From assembly GCF_014982975.1 (NCBI RefSeq), contig NZ_JADCKL010000005.1, positions 1-64,000 on the forward strand: 64,000 nucleotides of DNA, read 5' to 3'. Shown here one piece after another: positions 17,419 to 25,379 of this stretch. Every line of letters starts with the position of its first letter. Within the stretch, counting starts at the first letter, position 1. The notes below the pieces were generated by a model. It was not told the DNA's origin. It searched no databases and saw nothing but the letters and a program-made list of their open reading frames with translations. A program made the translations under genes and the position numbers. This stretch comes from Claveliimonas monacensis. Lineage in GTDB: Bacteria; Bacillota; Clostridia; Lachnospirales; Lachnospiraceae.

Positions 17419-17974
17419 TCTCCGCCACCTCCTTCCGTTTACAGATAAAGAATTCTGTAATTTCTTCTCCGCTTCCGGTCAGAAGAATATCCAGATAATC
17501 ATTGATCTTCCTCTCGTTTTCCAACGCCTCCAGGAATTGTTCCTGCTCAAAGGCGTCCGGTTCCGATCCATAGAACCGTTTCCAGAACCGGATCCATGAC
17601 AGATAATCAGTCAGAATTTTTACCGCATGCCGGTGCCAGTCTGTCATCTTCTCTTTAACAGAAACCGGATTCCTGTTTCTGTATTTTTTTCGTCTTTCCC
17701 GACACTTCTCTGCTGTCAACGGCAGCTGAAAATCTGCGATCAGTTTTCTGGCTGCTTCGTAAGGTGACAGACCAAACAGACCGGCAGTCAGCCCGATCAC
17801 ATCCCCTTTTGCTCCGCAGGCAAAACAGCAATAATTAGTATCAATTTTCATACTGGGATGATGATCGTCATGAAACGGACAGCATGCCATCCGGTTCCTG
17901 CCGACCCGGATCCCGTACTGCTCCGCCGCCTGCTTTGCGGTAACGTATGATTTTACTTCCTGAAATATATTCAC
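17351..17974 (-). CDS. CHC2 zinc-finger primase-like protein
   Basis: A 207-aa protein with the DnaG-type zinc finger only: CCPFHDDHHPSMK near residues 29-41 and CCFACGAKGDVIG near 50. No TOPRIM domain follows, so it is probably the DNA-binding part of a split primase working with VapE. Translation starts at GTG behind GAGGAGG. The C-terminal half is charged and helical (coiled-coil-like). It is preceded by a long inverted repeat and a probable rightward terminator, which may control its expression. Confidence 0.85.
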   Translation of the reverse strand: MNIFQEVKSYVTAKQAAEQYGIRVGRNRMACCPFHDDHHPSMKIDTNYCCFACGAKGDVIGLTAGLFGLSPYEAARKLIADFQLPLTAEKCRERRKKYRNRNPVSVKEKMTDWHRHAVKILTDYLSWIRFWKRFYGSEPDAFEQEQFLEALENERKINDYLDILLTGSGEEITEFFICKRKEVAEIEQHVERYQRGVHAEIRAYCRK

Positions 17975-18012
17975 TTATAACCTCCTCTGCTGAAATTTTT
18001 CATTGTATCTCG

Positions 18013-18105
18013 CAGAGGTATTTGCTATACTTGAGTTGCGAAGTCAGAGTATAGCAATATCTCTGGAGAATTTGCCCGTGCGATCATGCATGGGCTTTTT
18101 CTTTT
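18013..18105 (+). ncRNA. Long inverted repeat and possible counter-transcript RNA
   Basis: Arms at 18013-18031 and 18048-18065 pair over 18 bp with one mismatch and one bulge around a 16-nt loop. About 10 nt further is a second hairpin (CCCGTG...CATGGG) followed by CTTTTTCTTTT, a good rightward terminator. A possible rightward promoter (TTTACT, 18 bp, TATAAC, about 17950-17980) would give a short RNA antisense to the primase leader, like plasmid copy-control RNAs. The structure is seen; the RNA and its function are inference. Confidence 0.4.
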
Positions 18106-18332
18106 GTCACATCCCGGAAGTATCCGGTTTCTTCCCAGACTTTCCGGTCCGGGCAGTAATAACTGAATTCGCTGGCGTCTCCCACCCTCATTGCCACACC
18201 GAACTTGACGATACCCTGCTGGATGGCAAGTCGGACGTAATGGGGATCTTTTCCCATTGCCCGGGCGATCTCTTTGATCGGAACATTTCTGCCAGTAAAC
18301 GGCGGCAGTTCCACATACATTTTCTTTTCCAT
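18084..18332 (-). CDS. Small DNA-binding protein, possible excisionase
   Basis: An 82-aa protein with a predicted helix-turn-helix at about residues 20-45 (IKEIARAMGKDPHYVRLAIQ), similar in size and layout to excisionase/MerR-fold proteins of integrated elements. I start at the ATG 8 nt after GGAAGGAGG; an upstream GTG overlaps that ribosome binding site. It is transcribed from the leftward promoter of the divergent control region and is the first gene of the replication/mobilisation operon. Excisionase or regulator roles cannot be separated from sequence. Confidence 0.7.
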   Translation of the reverse strand: MEKKMYVELPPFTGRNVPIKEIARAMGKDPHYVRLAIQQGIVKFGVAMRVGDASEFSYYCPDRKVWEETGYFRDVTKEKAHA

Positions 18333-18360
18333 TCTCTTCACCTCCTTCCGGATTCTATAT

Positions 18361-18515
18361 CCGTATTTTTAGTGCATTTTTCATTTCATCATTTCCTTTC
18401 TCTACACGCGAACCGCACTATCAGTTCGTATTTTATTATACGCATTAAAATTGCGTGCGTCAAGATATATTTCTAAAAACCCGTACTTGTAATTCGTATT
18501 TTAATGTGATAAGAT
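18361..18515. promoter_or_regulatory. Divergent promoters with repeated TTCGTATTTTA operators
   Basis: The leftward promoter is near consensus (TTGACG at 18458-18463, 17 bp, TATAAT at 18435-18440). The rightward promoter is TTGTAA (18487-18492), 17 bp, TAAGAT (18510-18515). The word CGTATTTTA occurs three times (about 18363, 18427, 18496), overlapping both promoters, as expected for operators of the XRE repressor encoded next door. It is a lysogeny-like switch between repression and replication/excision. Confidence 0.65.
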
Positions 18516-18540
18516 GGACGAAAGAGAGGTGAATTCAATC

Positions 18541-19131
18541 ATGAAACATGATACGAAACAGATCGGACTGAGAATCCGGACTGCCCGAAAGCAAAAAGGT
18601 ATGAATCAGACTCAGCTGGCAACCGCACTTGGTAAATCCCTCCGCACAATCCAGAAATACGAAAGCGGAGAGATTGAAGTGTCGCTCGCCATGATCAACG
18701 AGCTTGCCGGGGTACTGGACACCACTTCTACTTATCTGACCGGCTATGACACGCAGGAGAAGCCGCTGACCAATATGGCAGACGTCATGCAGTTTCTCTT
18801 CCAGCTGGATCAGATCCGGGAGCTTGGCTTCCGGATTGATGTGAAGCGTCCGCCGGAACACGACCGCTGGGAGTGCTCCATTACCTTCAACGGCAAAGAC
18901 CTGTCGGCCTCTGAAAATGCAGATATGTGTTTATTCCTGGAAGAATTCAGGGAAAACAGAGAGGAATATGCTGCATATGGCCATACTGCCAGTTCCTATC
19001 AGGACTGGAAAGACAAGACACTTGCCTACTATGCAGCTGTCCCGTTGTCTGAAACGGAAACGGAAGAACTGACAGAGGAAGAGCGCATCAGCCGCCGGAA
19101 CGCCTTTTTAAAGGAGCAGTTCAGATCATAA
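18541..19131 (+). CDS. XRE-family repressor
   Basis: A 196-aa regulator with a Cro/C1-type helix-turn-helix at about residues 8-62 (RIRTARKQKGMNQTQLATAL, KSLRTIQKYESG). The C-terminal 120 residues are acidic and of unknown fold. The ATG used has GAGAGGTG about 9 nt upstream; an earlier ATG lies upstream of the predicted transcription start. It reads away from the replication genes, with the integrase 29 bp downstream, so repressor and integrase are coexpressed. It probably represses the leftward promoter and its own. Confidence 0.88.
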   Translation: MKHDTKQIGLRIRTARKQKGMNQTQLATALGKSLRTIQKYESGEIEVSLAMINELAGVLDTTSTYLTGYDTQEKPLTNMADVMQFLFQLDQIRELGFRIDVKRPPEHDRWECSITFNGKDLSASENADMCLFLEEFRENREEYAAYGHTASSYQDWKDKTLAYYAAVPLSETETEELTEEERISRRNAFLKEQFRS

Positions 19132-19160
19132 GTCCTTTAAAAGAAAGGAGCAATGACTGA

Positions 19161-20222
19161 ATGAAATTACCAAACGGCTACGGAAGTGTAGTGAAATTAT
19201 CCGGAAAACGGAGAAAACCATATATGGTCCGCAAGACAACAGGATACCGGATCGATCCCGTAAAAGAAAAGAAGATTGCAGAATATATTATCATCGGCTA
19301 TGCCCGGACAAAATCCGAAGGGCTGGAGATGCTGGCTGATTATAATCATAATCCTTATGATACGAAAGCCGCGAAAATGACTTTTTCCGAGGTGTACGAG
19401 GAATGGTCGAAGAAGAAATATCCGACCGTATCTGAAAGCAATGTAAAAGGATACACAGCCTCCTACAAGGCCTGTACCCTCCTTTACCACCGGGTTTTCA
19501 AAGACCTGAAACTGGCAGATCTTCAGCAGGTGATCGATACCTGCGGCAAAAATTATCCGACACTGAAGAAAGTAAAGATCCTGTTTAACCAGCTGTACGG
19601 ATTTGCCCTGAAGAATGATATCTGCAACAAAGATTATTCCACCTACGTGGATATCGCACAGTACAAAGACCGGAACCCGAACAAACACAGCAGGAACAAA
19701 TTTCCCAGGGAAGAGATCGACAGGATCTGGACCATGCAGGATGATAAATATTACCAGATTGTCCTCATGCTGCTCTATAACGGCACCCGGATTTCCGAAT
19801 TCCTGTCCCTGAAAAAAGTAAATGTGCACCTGGATGAACAGTATTTTGATGTGATCGACAGCAAAACAGAAAACGGTATCCGGAAAGTGCCCATTGCCGA
19901 CAAGCTGCTCCCGTTCTACCGGAACTGGTACAACTCCTGCCCGGAATGTGAATATCTTCTCCATACAGAAGACGGAAAACCGTTCAAGTACCGCAACTAC
20001 TTCGACAGTTACTGGACACCCCTGATGGAGCAGATCGGTATCCAGCGGACACCGCACTGCACCCGCCACACCTGTATCTCCATGCTGTCCGAAGCCGGTG
20101 TGCAGGAAACGGTCATCAAGAAAATTGTGGGGCATTCCGGAGCCATGACACTGACTGAAAAGGTCTACACCCATCTGGATGTACGGATCCTGATTGACGC
20201 CATAAACAGGACTCTTGAGTAA
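19161..20222 (+). CDS. int: Tyrosine recombinase/integrase of the smaller element
   Basis: A 353-aa tyrosine integrase that inserts and excises the element. Catalytic residues are visible: first Arg in YNGTRISEF near residue 206, HxxR box PHCTRHTCIS near 298, GHSG near 320, and nucleophile Tyr in EKVYTHLD near 335. The N-terminal arm-binding and SAM-like core-binding parts are intact. The ribosome binding site is AAAGGAG 9 nt upstream. The gene ends 8 bp before the proposed attR, the normal layout for such elements. Confidence 0.93.
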   Translation: MKLPNGYGSVVKLSGKRRKPYMVRKTTGYRIDPVKEKKIAEYIIIGYARTKSEGLEMLADYNHNPYDTKAAKMTFSEVYEEWSKKKYPTVSESNVKGYTASYKACTLLYHRVFKDLKLADLQQVIDTCGKNYPTLKKVKILFNQLYGFALKNDICNKDYSTYVDIAQYKDRNPNKHSRNKFPREEIDRIWTMQDDKYYQIVLMLLYNGTRISEFLSLKKVNVHLDEQYFDVIDSKTENGIRKVPIADKLLPFYRNWYNSCPECEYLLHTEDGKPFKYRNYFDSYWTPLMEQIGIQRTPHCTRHTCISMLSEAGVQETVIKKIVGHSGAMTLTEKVYTHLDVRILIDAINRTLE

Positions 20223-20230
20223 AGATATTT

Positions 20231-20253
20231 TTGTTGCAAACGTGTTACAAACG
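20231..20253. other. Candidate attR of the integrative mobilizable element
   Basis: TTTGTTGCAAACGTGTTACA and the following AAC form a core-type site 8 bp after the integrase stop codon: arms TTTGTTGCA and GTTACAAAC around a short centre. It matches 297-319 at 20 of 23 positions, all mismatches central. The end of an element next to its integrase gene is where att is expected. Confidence 0.5.
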
Positions 20254-20320
20254 CGCTGCTAATCCGGTGATTTTCACCCGGTTTTCCCCCGTTCCACCGC
20301 GTTTCCAGGGCGAAAAGAAA

Positions 20321-20349
20321 AACCCCGGAAACGTGATGTTTCCAGGGTT
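20321..20349 (-). terminator. Leftward terminator near the junction of the two elements
   Basis: A 12-bp stem (AACCCCGGAAAC / GTTTCCAGGGTT, one mismatch) with a 5-nt loop is followed by a T-rich run on the minus strand, so it can stop transcription leaving the conjugative-element integrase genes. The rest of 20254-20553 shows no convincing gene; one end of the conjugative element must lie in it, but I cannot place its att site. Confidence 0.5.
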
Positions 20350-20553
20350 TGCCTGCAATTTCAATAACTCTTCGGTTATCTCTTGGGTAATCCCGATTAA
20401 CGCTTGCTTAACGTTTGGAGAACTGCGGTGCTCTACGTGCAGCTTTGAGTCCGTATTTCAATCGTCTGAGCGATGATTTTCCTTGATATTCCGGGCTTTT
20501 TTGAGCCTCGGCCCCTCGGTTGTCCTATTCCTTAACCAAAAAACAGGCCACTT

Positions 20554-21765
20554 TTACGAGGGGACAGCTTGATGAAATGCAGAATTTACTACATCGAATA
20601 GCTGTTCTGGTTTATTATACTTTACTCTTGCATAGATGTCCATAGTTGTCTTGCTGTTCTCATGTCCGGCAAGGTACTGGACCGTCTTGGGGTCAACACC
20701 TGCATACAGAAGATTGGTGATGTAGGTATGCCGCAGCAGGTGCGGTGTCACATCGAAGTCCAGGCTATACACAATGTTGGGATTGTTTTTCTGATGTCCT
20801 CCCAGACTCGGCTGAACAGTGTACTTGATGCTCTGTCCGTTCACATACTTATAATAGGTACGCTCCTTGGTAGACCGAACAACGATGTACTGCCAGACAC
20901 GTTTGAACTGCGAATATGACAAGGGCTGTCCCTCACTATCGGCAATCACATATTCCGATTTGGAGGCAGCCTTGGCTTCCCGCAGACAATTCACAAGGCA
21001 TTTGGGAATGGGAATATCCCTTCTTGCTGCTTTCGTCTTAAGCGTTGTAGAGATAACCGGTCTGTTATGCTCTGATCGCCATGCGCGCCGCACAGAGATA
21101 TATGGAGTGGGTGCATCGAGGAACACACAATCCCATTGCAAGGCGAGAGCTTCTTCTCGGCGCAGACCGGCATATAAGCCGATCATGGTAAACAGATACG
21201 GCGGAAGTCCTTTGACGGTTTCCAGCAGCACTTCCACCTGCTGGTCTGTCAGCGAATCTTTCTTTTGGGTCGGTTTCCCTCCTTTTGCCGAAATCCCCTC
21301 ACACGGATTGTATTCCAGCAACTGGCTCCGCTCTGCCGAGTAAAAAATGCACTTGAGGAGCATATTCACCGTATTGTGCAGGCTCTCGGACTTATTGGAC
21401 AATGGGATCAGCGCCAGACGAATATCATCCGCTGTTACTTCCTCCATATACATATCTCCCAAAGGCTTGATAATGTAGTTCTTCATATTGGAGGCGTAGC
21501 CCTTCAGTGTAGCCGGCGACACTTTTGCGGATTGCATCAACAGCCACTTCTCACAATACTCGGCCACAGTAGGATGCTCCCGGTGGAAGATGATCTCCGC
21601 TACCTGGCGTCTCGCCTCCTGCTCTTTATCGTACAGTTCCTCGCAGGTAGTCCCATACAAGCTCACCTGCTTGCCGTCTGCGTCCAGAATCCGGGTTCTG
21701 TAATACAGGACACCCTTTCGTGTGACGGTTCCATATTGAGGTATGTTTTTTTTCTTCTTTGCCAT
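20554..21765 (-). CDS. int: Tyrosine integrase 1 of the conjugative element
   Basis: A 403-aa tyrosine recombinase of the Tn916/Tn1549 type. An N-terminal arm-binding motif (YGTVTRKGVLYYRTR) is followed by the core-binding domain and the catalytic domain with Arg in GLRREEALALQ near 200, HLLRHTYITNL near 348, GHENSKTTMDIY with the Tyr near 375. I start at the ATG behind GAAAGGAAA, not at the longer ORF. It lies 145 bp downstream of a close paralogue of identical length; the two share well over half of their residues. Both appear intact. Confidence 0.92.
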   Translation of the reverse strand: MAKKKKNIPQYGTVTRKGVLYYRTRILDADGKQVSLYGTTCEELYDKEQEARRQVAEIIFHREHPTVAEYCEKWLLMQSAKVSPATLKGYASNMKNYIIKPLGDMYMEEVTADDIRLALIPLSNKSESLHNTVNMLLKCIFYSAERSQLLEYNPCEGISAKGGKPTQKKDSLTDQQVEVLLETVKGLPPYLFTMIGLYAGLRREEALALQWDCVFLDAPTPYISVRRAWRSEHNRPVISTTLKTKAARRDIPIPKCLVNCLREAKAASKSEYVIADSEGQPLSYSQFKRVWQYIVVRSTKERTYYKYVNGQSIKYTVQPSLGGHQKNNPNIVYSLDFDVTPHLLRHTYITNLLYAGVDPKTVQYLAGHENSKTTMDIYARVKYNKPEQLFDVVNSAFHQAVPS

Positions 21766-21856
21766 AATTAATTTCCTTTCTCGCGTGGTGATGTATCTAC
21801 ACCTCCTTTTTATCAGAGATTTCAAATTGAATCAAAGATACGGCCAAGGAAAAACT

Positions 21857-21884
21857 AAGAGCGAGACATCCTTGTCTCGCTCTT
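21857..21884 (-). terminator. Terminator between the two integrases
   Basis: A perfect 12-bp stem (AAGAGCGAGACA / TGTCTCGCTCTT) with a 4-nt loop, followed on the minus strand by a T run, ends the integrase 2 transcript. Integrase 1 therefore probably has its own promoter in the remaining gap. Confidence 0.75.
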
Positions 21885-21910
21885 ACTTCATTTTCTGAAT
21901 TGTTCGGAAC

Positions 21911-23122
21911 TTACACAGCGTCCCATAAGTCAAAGGCACAGCCCATTGCTTTGACAAGATCATCCGGCCTGTTGTATTTGACCTTTGCGTAAATGTCCAT
22001 CGTGATTTTGCTGCTTTCATGGCCCGCCAAATATTGTACCGTTTTGGGGTCCACCGAAGAATGAATCAGATTGGTGATGTAGGTGTGCCGCAGCTGATGC
22101 GGTGTCACTTCAAAATCCAGGCTATATACCACATGGCCGTTATTCCTGGCTTTTTCTCCAAGTTTCGGGTAAAGCATATATTTTACATACTTTCCGTCCA
22201 CAAGTTTTCTGGCCATTCTCGGCTTTGCAGTCCGCGTCACAATATACTGCCACAGCCGCTTAAACTGTGTATAGGATAGCGGATCACCGTCCCGATTGGC
22301 AATCACATAATCCGAAGTGGATTTTTTCTTTGCATCTTTCAGACATTCAACCAGACAGACCGGGAGAGGAATGTTTCTTTGTGCCGCTTTGGTCTTTAGC
22401 TCGGTAAGAATGACCGGCCTGTTATGTTCTGTGTGCCATGCCCGCCGTACCGTTAAGTACGGAGCCTCTGCATCCAGATACACAGAATCCCATTGCAGCG
22501 CCAGGATTTCTTCCCGGCGCAGACCGGCATATAAACCGATCATCACAAATACATAGGGCGGCAAATCCCGGATCGTGTCCAAAAGCCGCTCAACCTGTTC
22601 ATCCGTCAATGCCTGTCTTTCTTCCTGGGGAACTCCTCCCTTTGCATCCAGGTATATGGTCGGGTCCTCGTCAATCACATGGCTCTCCTTGGCCGCCCGG
22701 AAAATGGACTTGCAGAGAATCACCACAGACTTATAAACCGAAGCCGACTTCTTGGAAACAGGTACGAGGGCAAGTTGGATGTCATCCAGGGATACATCAG
22801 CCATTCTCTTGTCTCCCAGCCCTCCAATAATGTGCCGCCGCACCTTAGAGGTATAATCTGTCAAGGTGGTGGCCCGAACATGGACGGACTGCATCAGCAG
22901 CCACTTCTCACAGTACTCAGCAACCGTAGGCGATCTTCGACGAAACGTAGTACTGTCAATCTGCTCTAACGCCTCCAGTTCCTTGTCATAAAGCTTTTCG
23001 GGCGTCTTTGCATAAAGCGCCACTCTGTTTCCATCCGAATCTTCGACTCTGGTTCTATAATATTCAATGCCGTTAAGCACGACCGTACCATATTGAGGAA
23101 TTGCCCTTTTTCTTTTTGCCAA
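21911..23122 (-). CDS. int: Tyrosine integrase 2 of the conjugative element
   Basis: A 403-aa paralogue of the preceding integrase with all catalytic residues: GLRREEILALQ near 200, HQLRHTYITNL near 348 and the MDIY tyrosine near 375. The best start is TTG, 8 nt after AGGAGG; a GTG three codons earlier overlaps that site. It follows the excisionase gene by 84 bp, the usual order for a conjugative transposon, so it is more likely the element's original integrase and the downstream copy an addition or duplication. Two complete integrases side by side are unusual. Confidence 0.92.
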   Translation of the reverse strand: MAKRKRAIPQYGTVVLNGIEYYRTRVEDSDGNRVALYAKTPEKLYDKELEALEQIDSTTFRRRSPTVAEYCEKWLLMQSVHVRATTLTDYTSKVRRHIIGGLGDKRMADVSLDDIQLALVPVSKKSASVYKSVVILCKSIFRAAKESHVIDEDPTIYLDAKGGVPQEERQALTDEQVERLLDTIRDLPPYVFVMIGLYAGLRREEILALQWDSVYLDAEAPYLTVRRAWHTEHNRPVILTELKTKAAQRNIPLPVCLVECLKDAKKKSTSDYVIANRDGDPLSYTQFKRLWQYIVTRTAKPRMARKLVDGKYVKYMLYPKLGEKARNNGHVVYSLDFEVTPHQLRHTYITNLIHSSVDPKTVQYLAGHESSKITMDIYAKVKYNRPDDLVKAMGCAFDLWDAV

Positions 23123-23206
23123 TTCCGTCACCTCCTAAGAATAATGTCCAGCGCTGTACCTTTGTTTTATCAGACATATTAGGTTCCAGCAAGGATACGG
23201 AACAGC

Positions 23207-23437
23207 TCAAGCTCGGACACTTCGCAGCTTGCGGTATGTAGCGCTTTTTTCCACTGGCTTTGCACGATGGGTGCATTTTGCGATATACTCCTGAAGGCCA
23301 GCATCTGTAAAGTACACGCAACCATTTTGCACATACTGAACATAGGAAATTAGCCCACTGTTTCGAGCTGCATCCAAAGTGGCAATGCTAATCCCCAGTA
23401 ATTTGGCAGCCTCTTTCCGCGAAATCAATTTTTCCAT
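23207..23437 (-). CDS. xis: Excisionase
   Basis: A 76-aa MerR/Xis-fold DNA-binding protein with the helix-turn-helix SRKEAAKLLGISIATLDAA at residues 6-24, a size and composition typical of Xis of Tn916-like elements. It would bend DNA at att and favour excision. The ribosome binding site is a GGGGG stretch about 7 nt upstream. It is directly upstream of integrase 2. Confidence 0.85.
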   Translation of the reverse strand: MEKLISRKEAAKLLGISIATLDAARNSGLISYVQYVQNGCVYFTDAGLQEYIAKCTHRAKPVEKSATYRKLRSVRA

Positions 23438-23820
23438 AGGTGGTCCCCCTTTCTGTCAAAGATGTGGTTGTTGCTTTCAAAATCACATGAATGCGCTGGC
23501 AACCGAAGCTGCCAGCGCATGGTATCTGACTTTGAAAAATTTACTCGCCACATTTGCCACGCACCCCTGGCGATGGGGACATTCCGGTCTCCGCTGGCGC
23601 GGCTGTCATAACTCCACAGCGTCGTTTTACTCGTGCGCCGCAGAGTTCCCCCCAAGTCTTTAGGAGGCCGTGAGGAAGTATCTTTAACCCCTATGCAGTC
23701 ATCGCGCCCTGAAATGCCACTTTCGGGTATCAGGCTGACGTGGATCGCTCGGAACAGTCCTATTCATCACCTCCTGGGGCTGTCCATCTTCGCGGCGTGC
23801 CTGATTCGCTCGTACATAGG
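23438..23820. other. Leader-like region between sigma factor and xis
   Basis: No gene of normal size is convincing here. There is a perfect hairpin (ATGCGCTGGCA / TGCCAGCGCAT around 23491-23521) just upstream of xis. A 21-codon minus-strand ORF (MNRTVPSDPRQPDTRKWHFR...) follows an AGGAGG, and several other short open stretches follow one another. The GC-rich, structured appearance suggests a regulated leader controlling xis/int rather than coding sequence. Confidence 0.4.
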
Positions 23821-23910
23821 TTATGTACCGGAAATGCCGTCTATGAAATTGTCAAGCTCCACATTGGGAGAATGTTCTTCCCTCAATGGGTAGGCACTGA
23901 TACGCTTCAT
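23821..23910 (-). CDS. Possible 29-aa peptide after the sigma factor gene
   Basis: An ORF of 29 codons begins 3 bp after the sigma-like gene stop (MKRISAYPLREEHSPNVELD...) and ends at TAA. There is no clear ribosome binding site, so it would depend on coupling with the gene before it. Composition looks protein-like (alternating hydrophobic and acidic residues). I do not know a function. Confidence 0.35.
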   Translation of the reverse strand: MKRISAYPLREEHSPNVELDNFIDGISGT

Positions 23911-23913
23911 TTG

Positions 23914-24384
23914 TTAAGTGTTATTCAAAAATTTTTTTATTTTTTTAAATCTTTGTGCAACAGCACTTCTGGAACAATGCCAAAGACGTGCTACATCAAT
24001 TTGACGATAACCATCCACAAAAAGTAATGTCAATAGCTCCAAATCTTTCTTCGACAGCTTCTTCAATCTCAACAGTAGTTGTTCGTTTTCCACCGAAGCC
24101 AACCATCCATATCGCGTTTGATCAATCTTATCAACATCCCATTGATAAGATAACGATGCAAACTTTCGGAACAGCTGTGATTGACCACATACTTCATCAT
24201 ATTGTTCACAAGGTATTGGTTGCGTATGGTTTTGAAAAACCCTTTGACTGCAAAACCATGCCCAGTCATATTCTTTCATGGCAGCAATCTGTTCTTCGCT
24301 CCTCCCTGCATCACAATACTCAACTTCTAAACGCTTCCATCTACTATCAAACTTCTTTTTCTCATATCCATAATTAAATCCCAT
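23914..24384 (-). CDS. Sigma-70-like regulator of conjugative transposon
   Basis: A 156-aa protein with a C-terminal sigma region 4-type helix-turn-helix (about residues 105-150: LSKKDLELLTLLFVDGYRQI, ARLWHCSRSAVAQRFKKI). This resembles the Orf7-type sigma-like regulators of Tn916-family elements that control excision and transfer. The N-terminus contains many aromatic residues. AGGAGG lies 8 nt upstream. The gene heads the leftward group sigma-xis-int. Confidence 0.8.
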   Translation of the reverse strand: MGFNYGYEKKKFDSRWKRLEVEYCDAGRSEEQIAAMKEYDWAWFCSQRVFQNHTQPIPCEQYDEVCGQSQLFRKFASLSYQWDVDKIDQTRYGWLASVENEQLLLRLKKLSKKDLELLTLLFVDGYRQIDVARLWHCSRSAVAQRFKKIKKFLNNT

Positions 24385-24487
24385 TATTAACCTCCTGTAG
24401 ATTCAATTTGCAAAATTCACCATGCAAACTAAAATCAGGAGGAGATCGACAACGAGAATCTCTGGGTTGTTTTCCATCCCCAGAAAC

Positions 24488-24526
24488 AAAAATGCCAGCT
24501 GATCTTAAGGACCAACTGGCATTTTT
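24488..24526. terminator. Terminator after the bacitracin operon
   Basis: A perfect 11-bp stem (AAAAATGCCAG / CTGGCATTTTT) with flanking A and T runs is placed 26 bp beyond the uppP stop codon and can act in both directions, separating the resistance cargo from the sigma/xis/int genes. Confidence 0.75.
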
Positions 24527-24551
24527 ATTCGCGCACAAAGAAAACGCATTA

Positions 24552-25379
24552 TTAAGATTTTATAAGTACAACAAGTATACCAAGCACAATTCGATACCAA
24601 CCAAACACCTTAAAATCATGTTTTTTGATAAAGTTCATTAGGAATTTAATTACTAAGACAGATACCGCAAATGCCACAGCCATACCGAGAACAAGAGCGA
24701 GCAGTTCTGCACTTGTAAATTCAAACCCGAATTTTAACAGCTTAAAAGCACTTGCTCCAAGCATAGTAGGTACTGCGAGGAAAAAAGTAAACTCTGCTGC
24801 TGCCACTCGTGAAACTCCTATGAGTAAAGCACCTATAATCGTTGCTCCCGACCGTGATGTGCCGGGTATAAGTGATAACACTTGAAATGCCCCTATCAAG
24901 ATTGCTGTTTTATAGCTGATGTCAGAAAGTGCCATAGTAGTAGGAGTACGCTTTTTATTCCAATTTTCTATGAGAATGAATAACAAACCATAAAAGATTA
25001 ACATGATTGAAATCACAATGGGGGTTTGGAGGTAAGCATCCAAATAATCATCAAATAGAATCCCCATAATAGCTGACGGTACACAAGCTACCGCAACCTT
25101 GAACCACAACGAGAAAGTATCCTTTTTAACAATTGACTGTGCTTTGTTCTTAAATTGAAAGGGAAACATCTTGTTCCAAAACATTACAACCACTGCGAGT
25201 ATAGCTCCAAGTTGAATAACAACAAAAAACATTTCTTTAAATGCTTCGCTCATATTAAGTGTGATAAATTCGTCCACAAGAATCATATGTCCTGTGCTGC
25301 TGATAGGTAGCCACTCAGTAATACCCTCAACAATTCCAAGAAAAATAACTTTTAAAATTTCTATAAAATCAAGTACCAT
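24552..25379 (-). CDS. uppP: Undecaprenyl-diphosphatase (bacitracin resistance)
   Basis: A 275-aa integral membrane enzyme that dephosphorylates undecaprenyl pyrophosphate, the target of bacitracin, and so restores carrier for wall synthesis. The signature [17 protein letters not shown] at residues 17-33 and the RSGATI motif near 176 carry the catalytic residues; about eight membrane segments are visible. Its ATG overlaps the last base of the permease stop codon and AAAGGAGG precedes it. In enterococcal bcrABD operons this is BcrD. Confidence 0.93.
   Translation of the reverse strand: MVLDFIEILKVIFLGIVEGITEWLPISSTGHMILVDEFITLNMSEAFKEMFFVVIQLGAILAVVVMFWNKMFPFQFKNKAQSIVKKDTFSLWFKVAVACVPSAIMGILFDDYLDAYLQTPIVISIMLIFYGLLFILIENWNKKRTPTTMALSDISYKTAILIGAFQVLSLIPGTSRSGATIIGALLIGVSRVAAAEFTFFLAVPTMLGASAFKLLKFGFEFTSAELLALVLGMAVAFAVSVLVIKFLMNFIKKHDFKVFGWYRIVLGILVVLIKS

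Noticed and set aside
20254-20553. Rightward ORF and tRNA-like hairpins after the small-element integrase
   Set aside because: The ORF has no ribosome binding site or known motif; hairpins do not form a cloverleaf with conserved tRNA bases.
23425-23655. Minus-strand ORF of 76 codons upstream of xis
   Set aside because: It overlaps the xis start and hairpin, has no translation signal and has unlikely composition.
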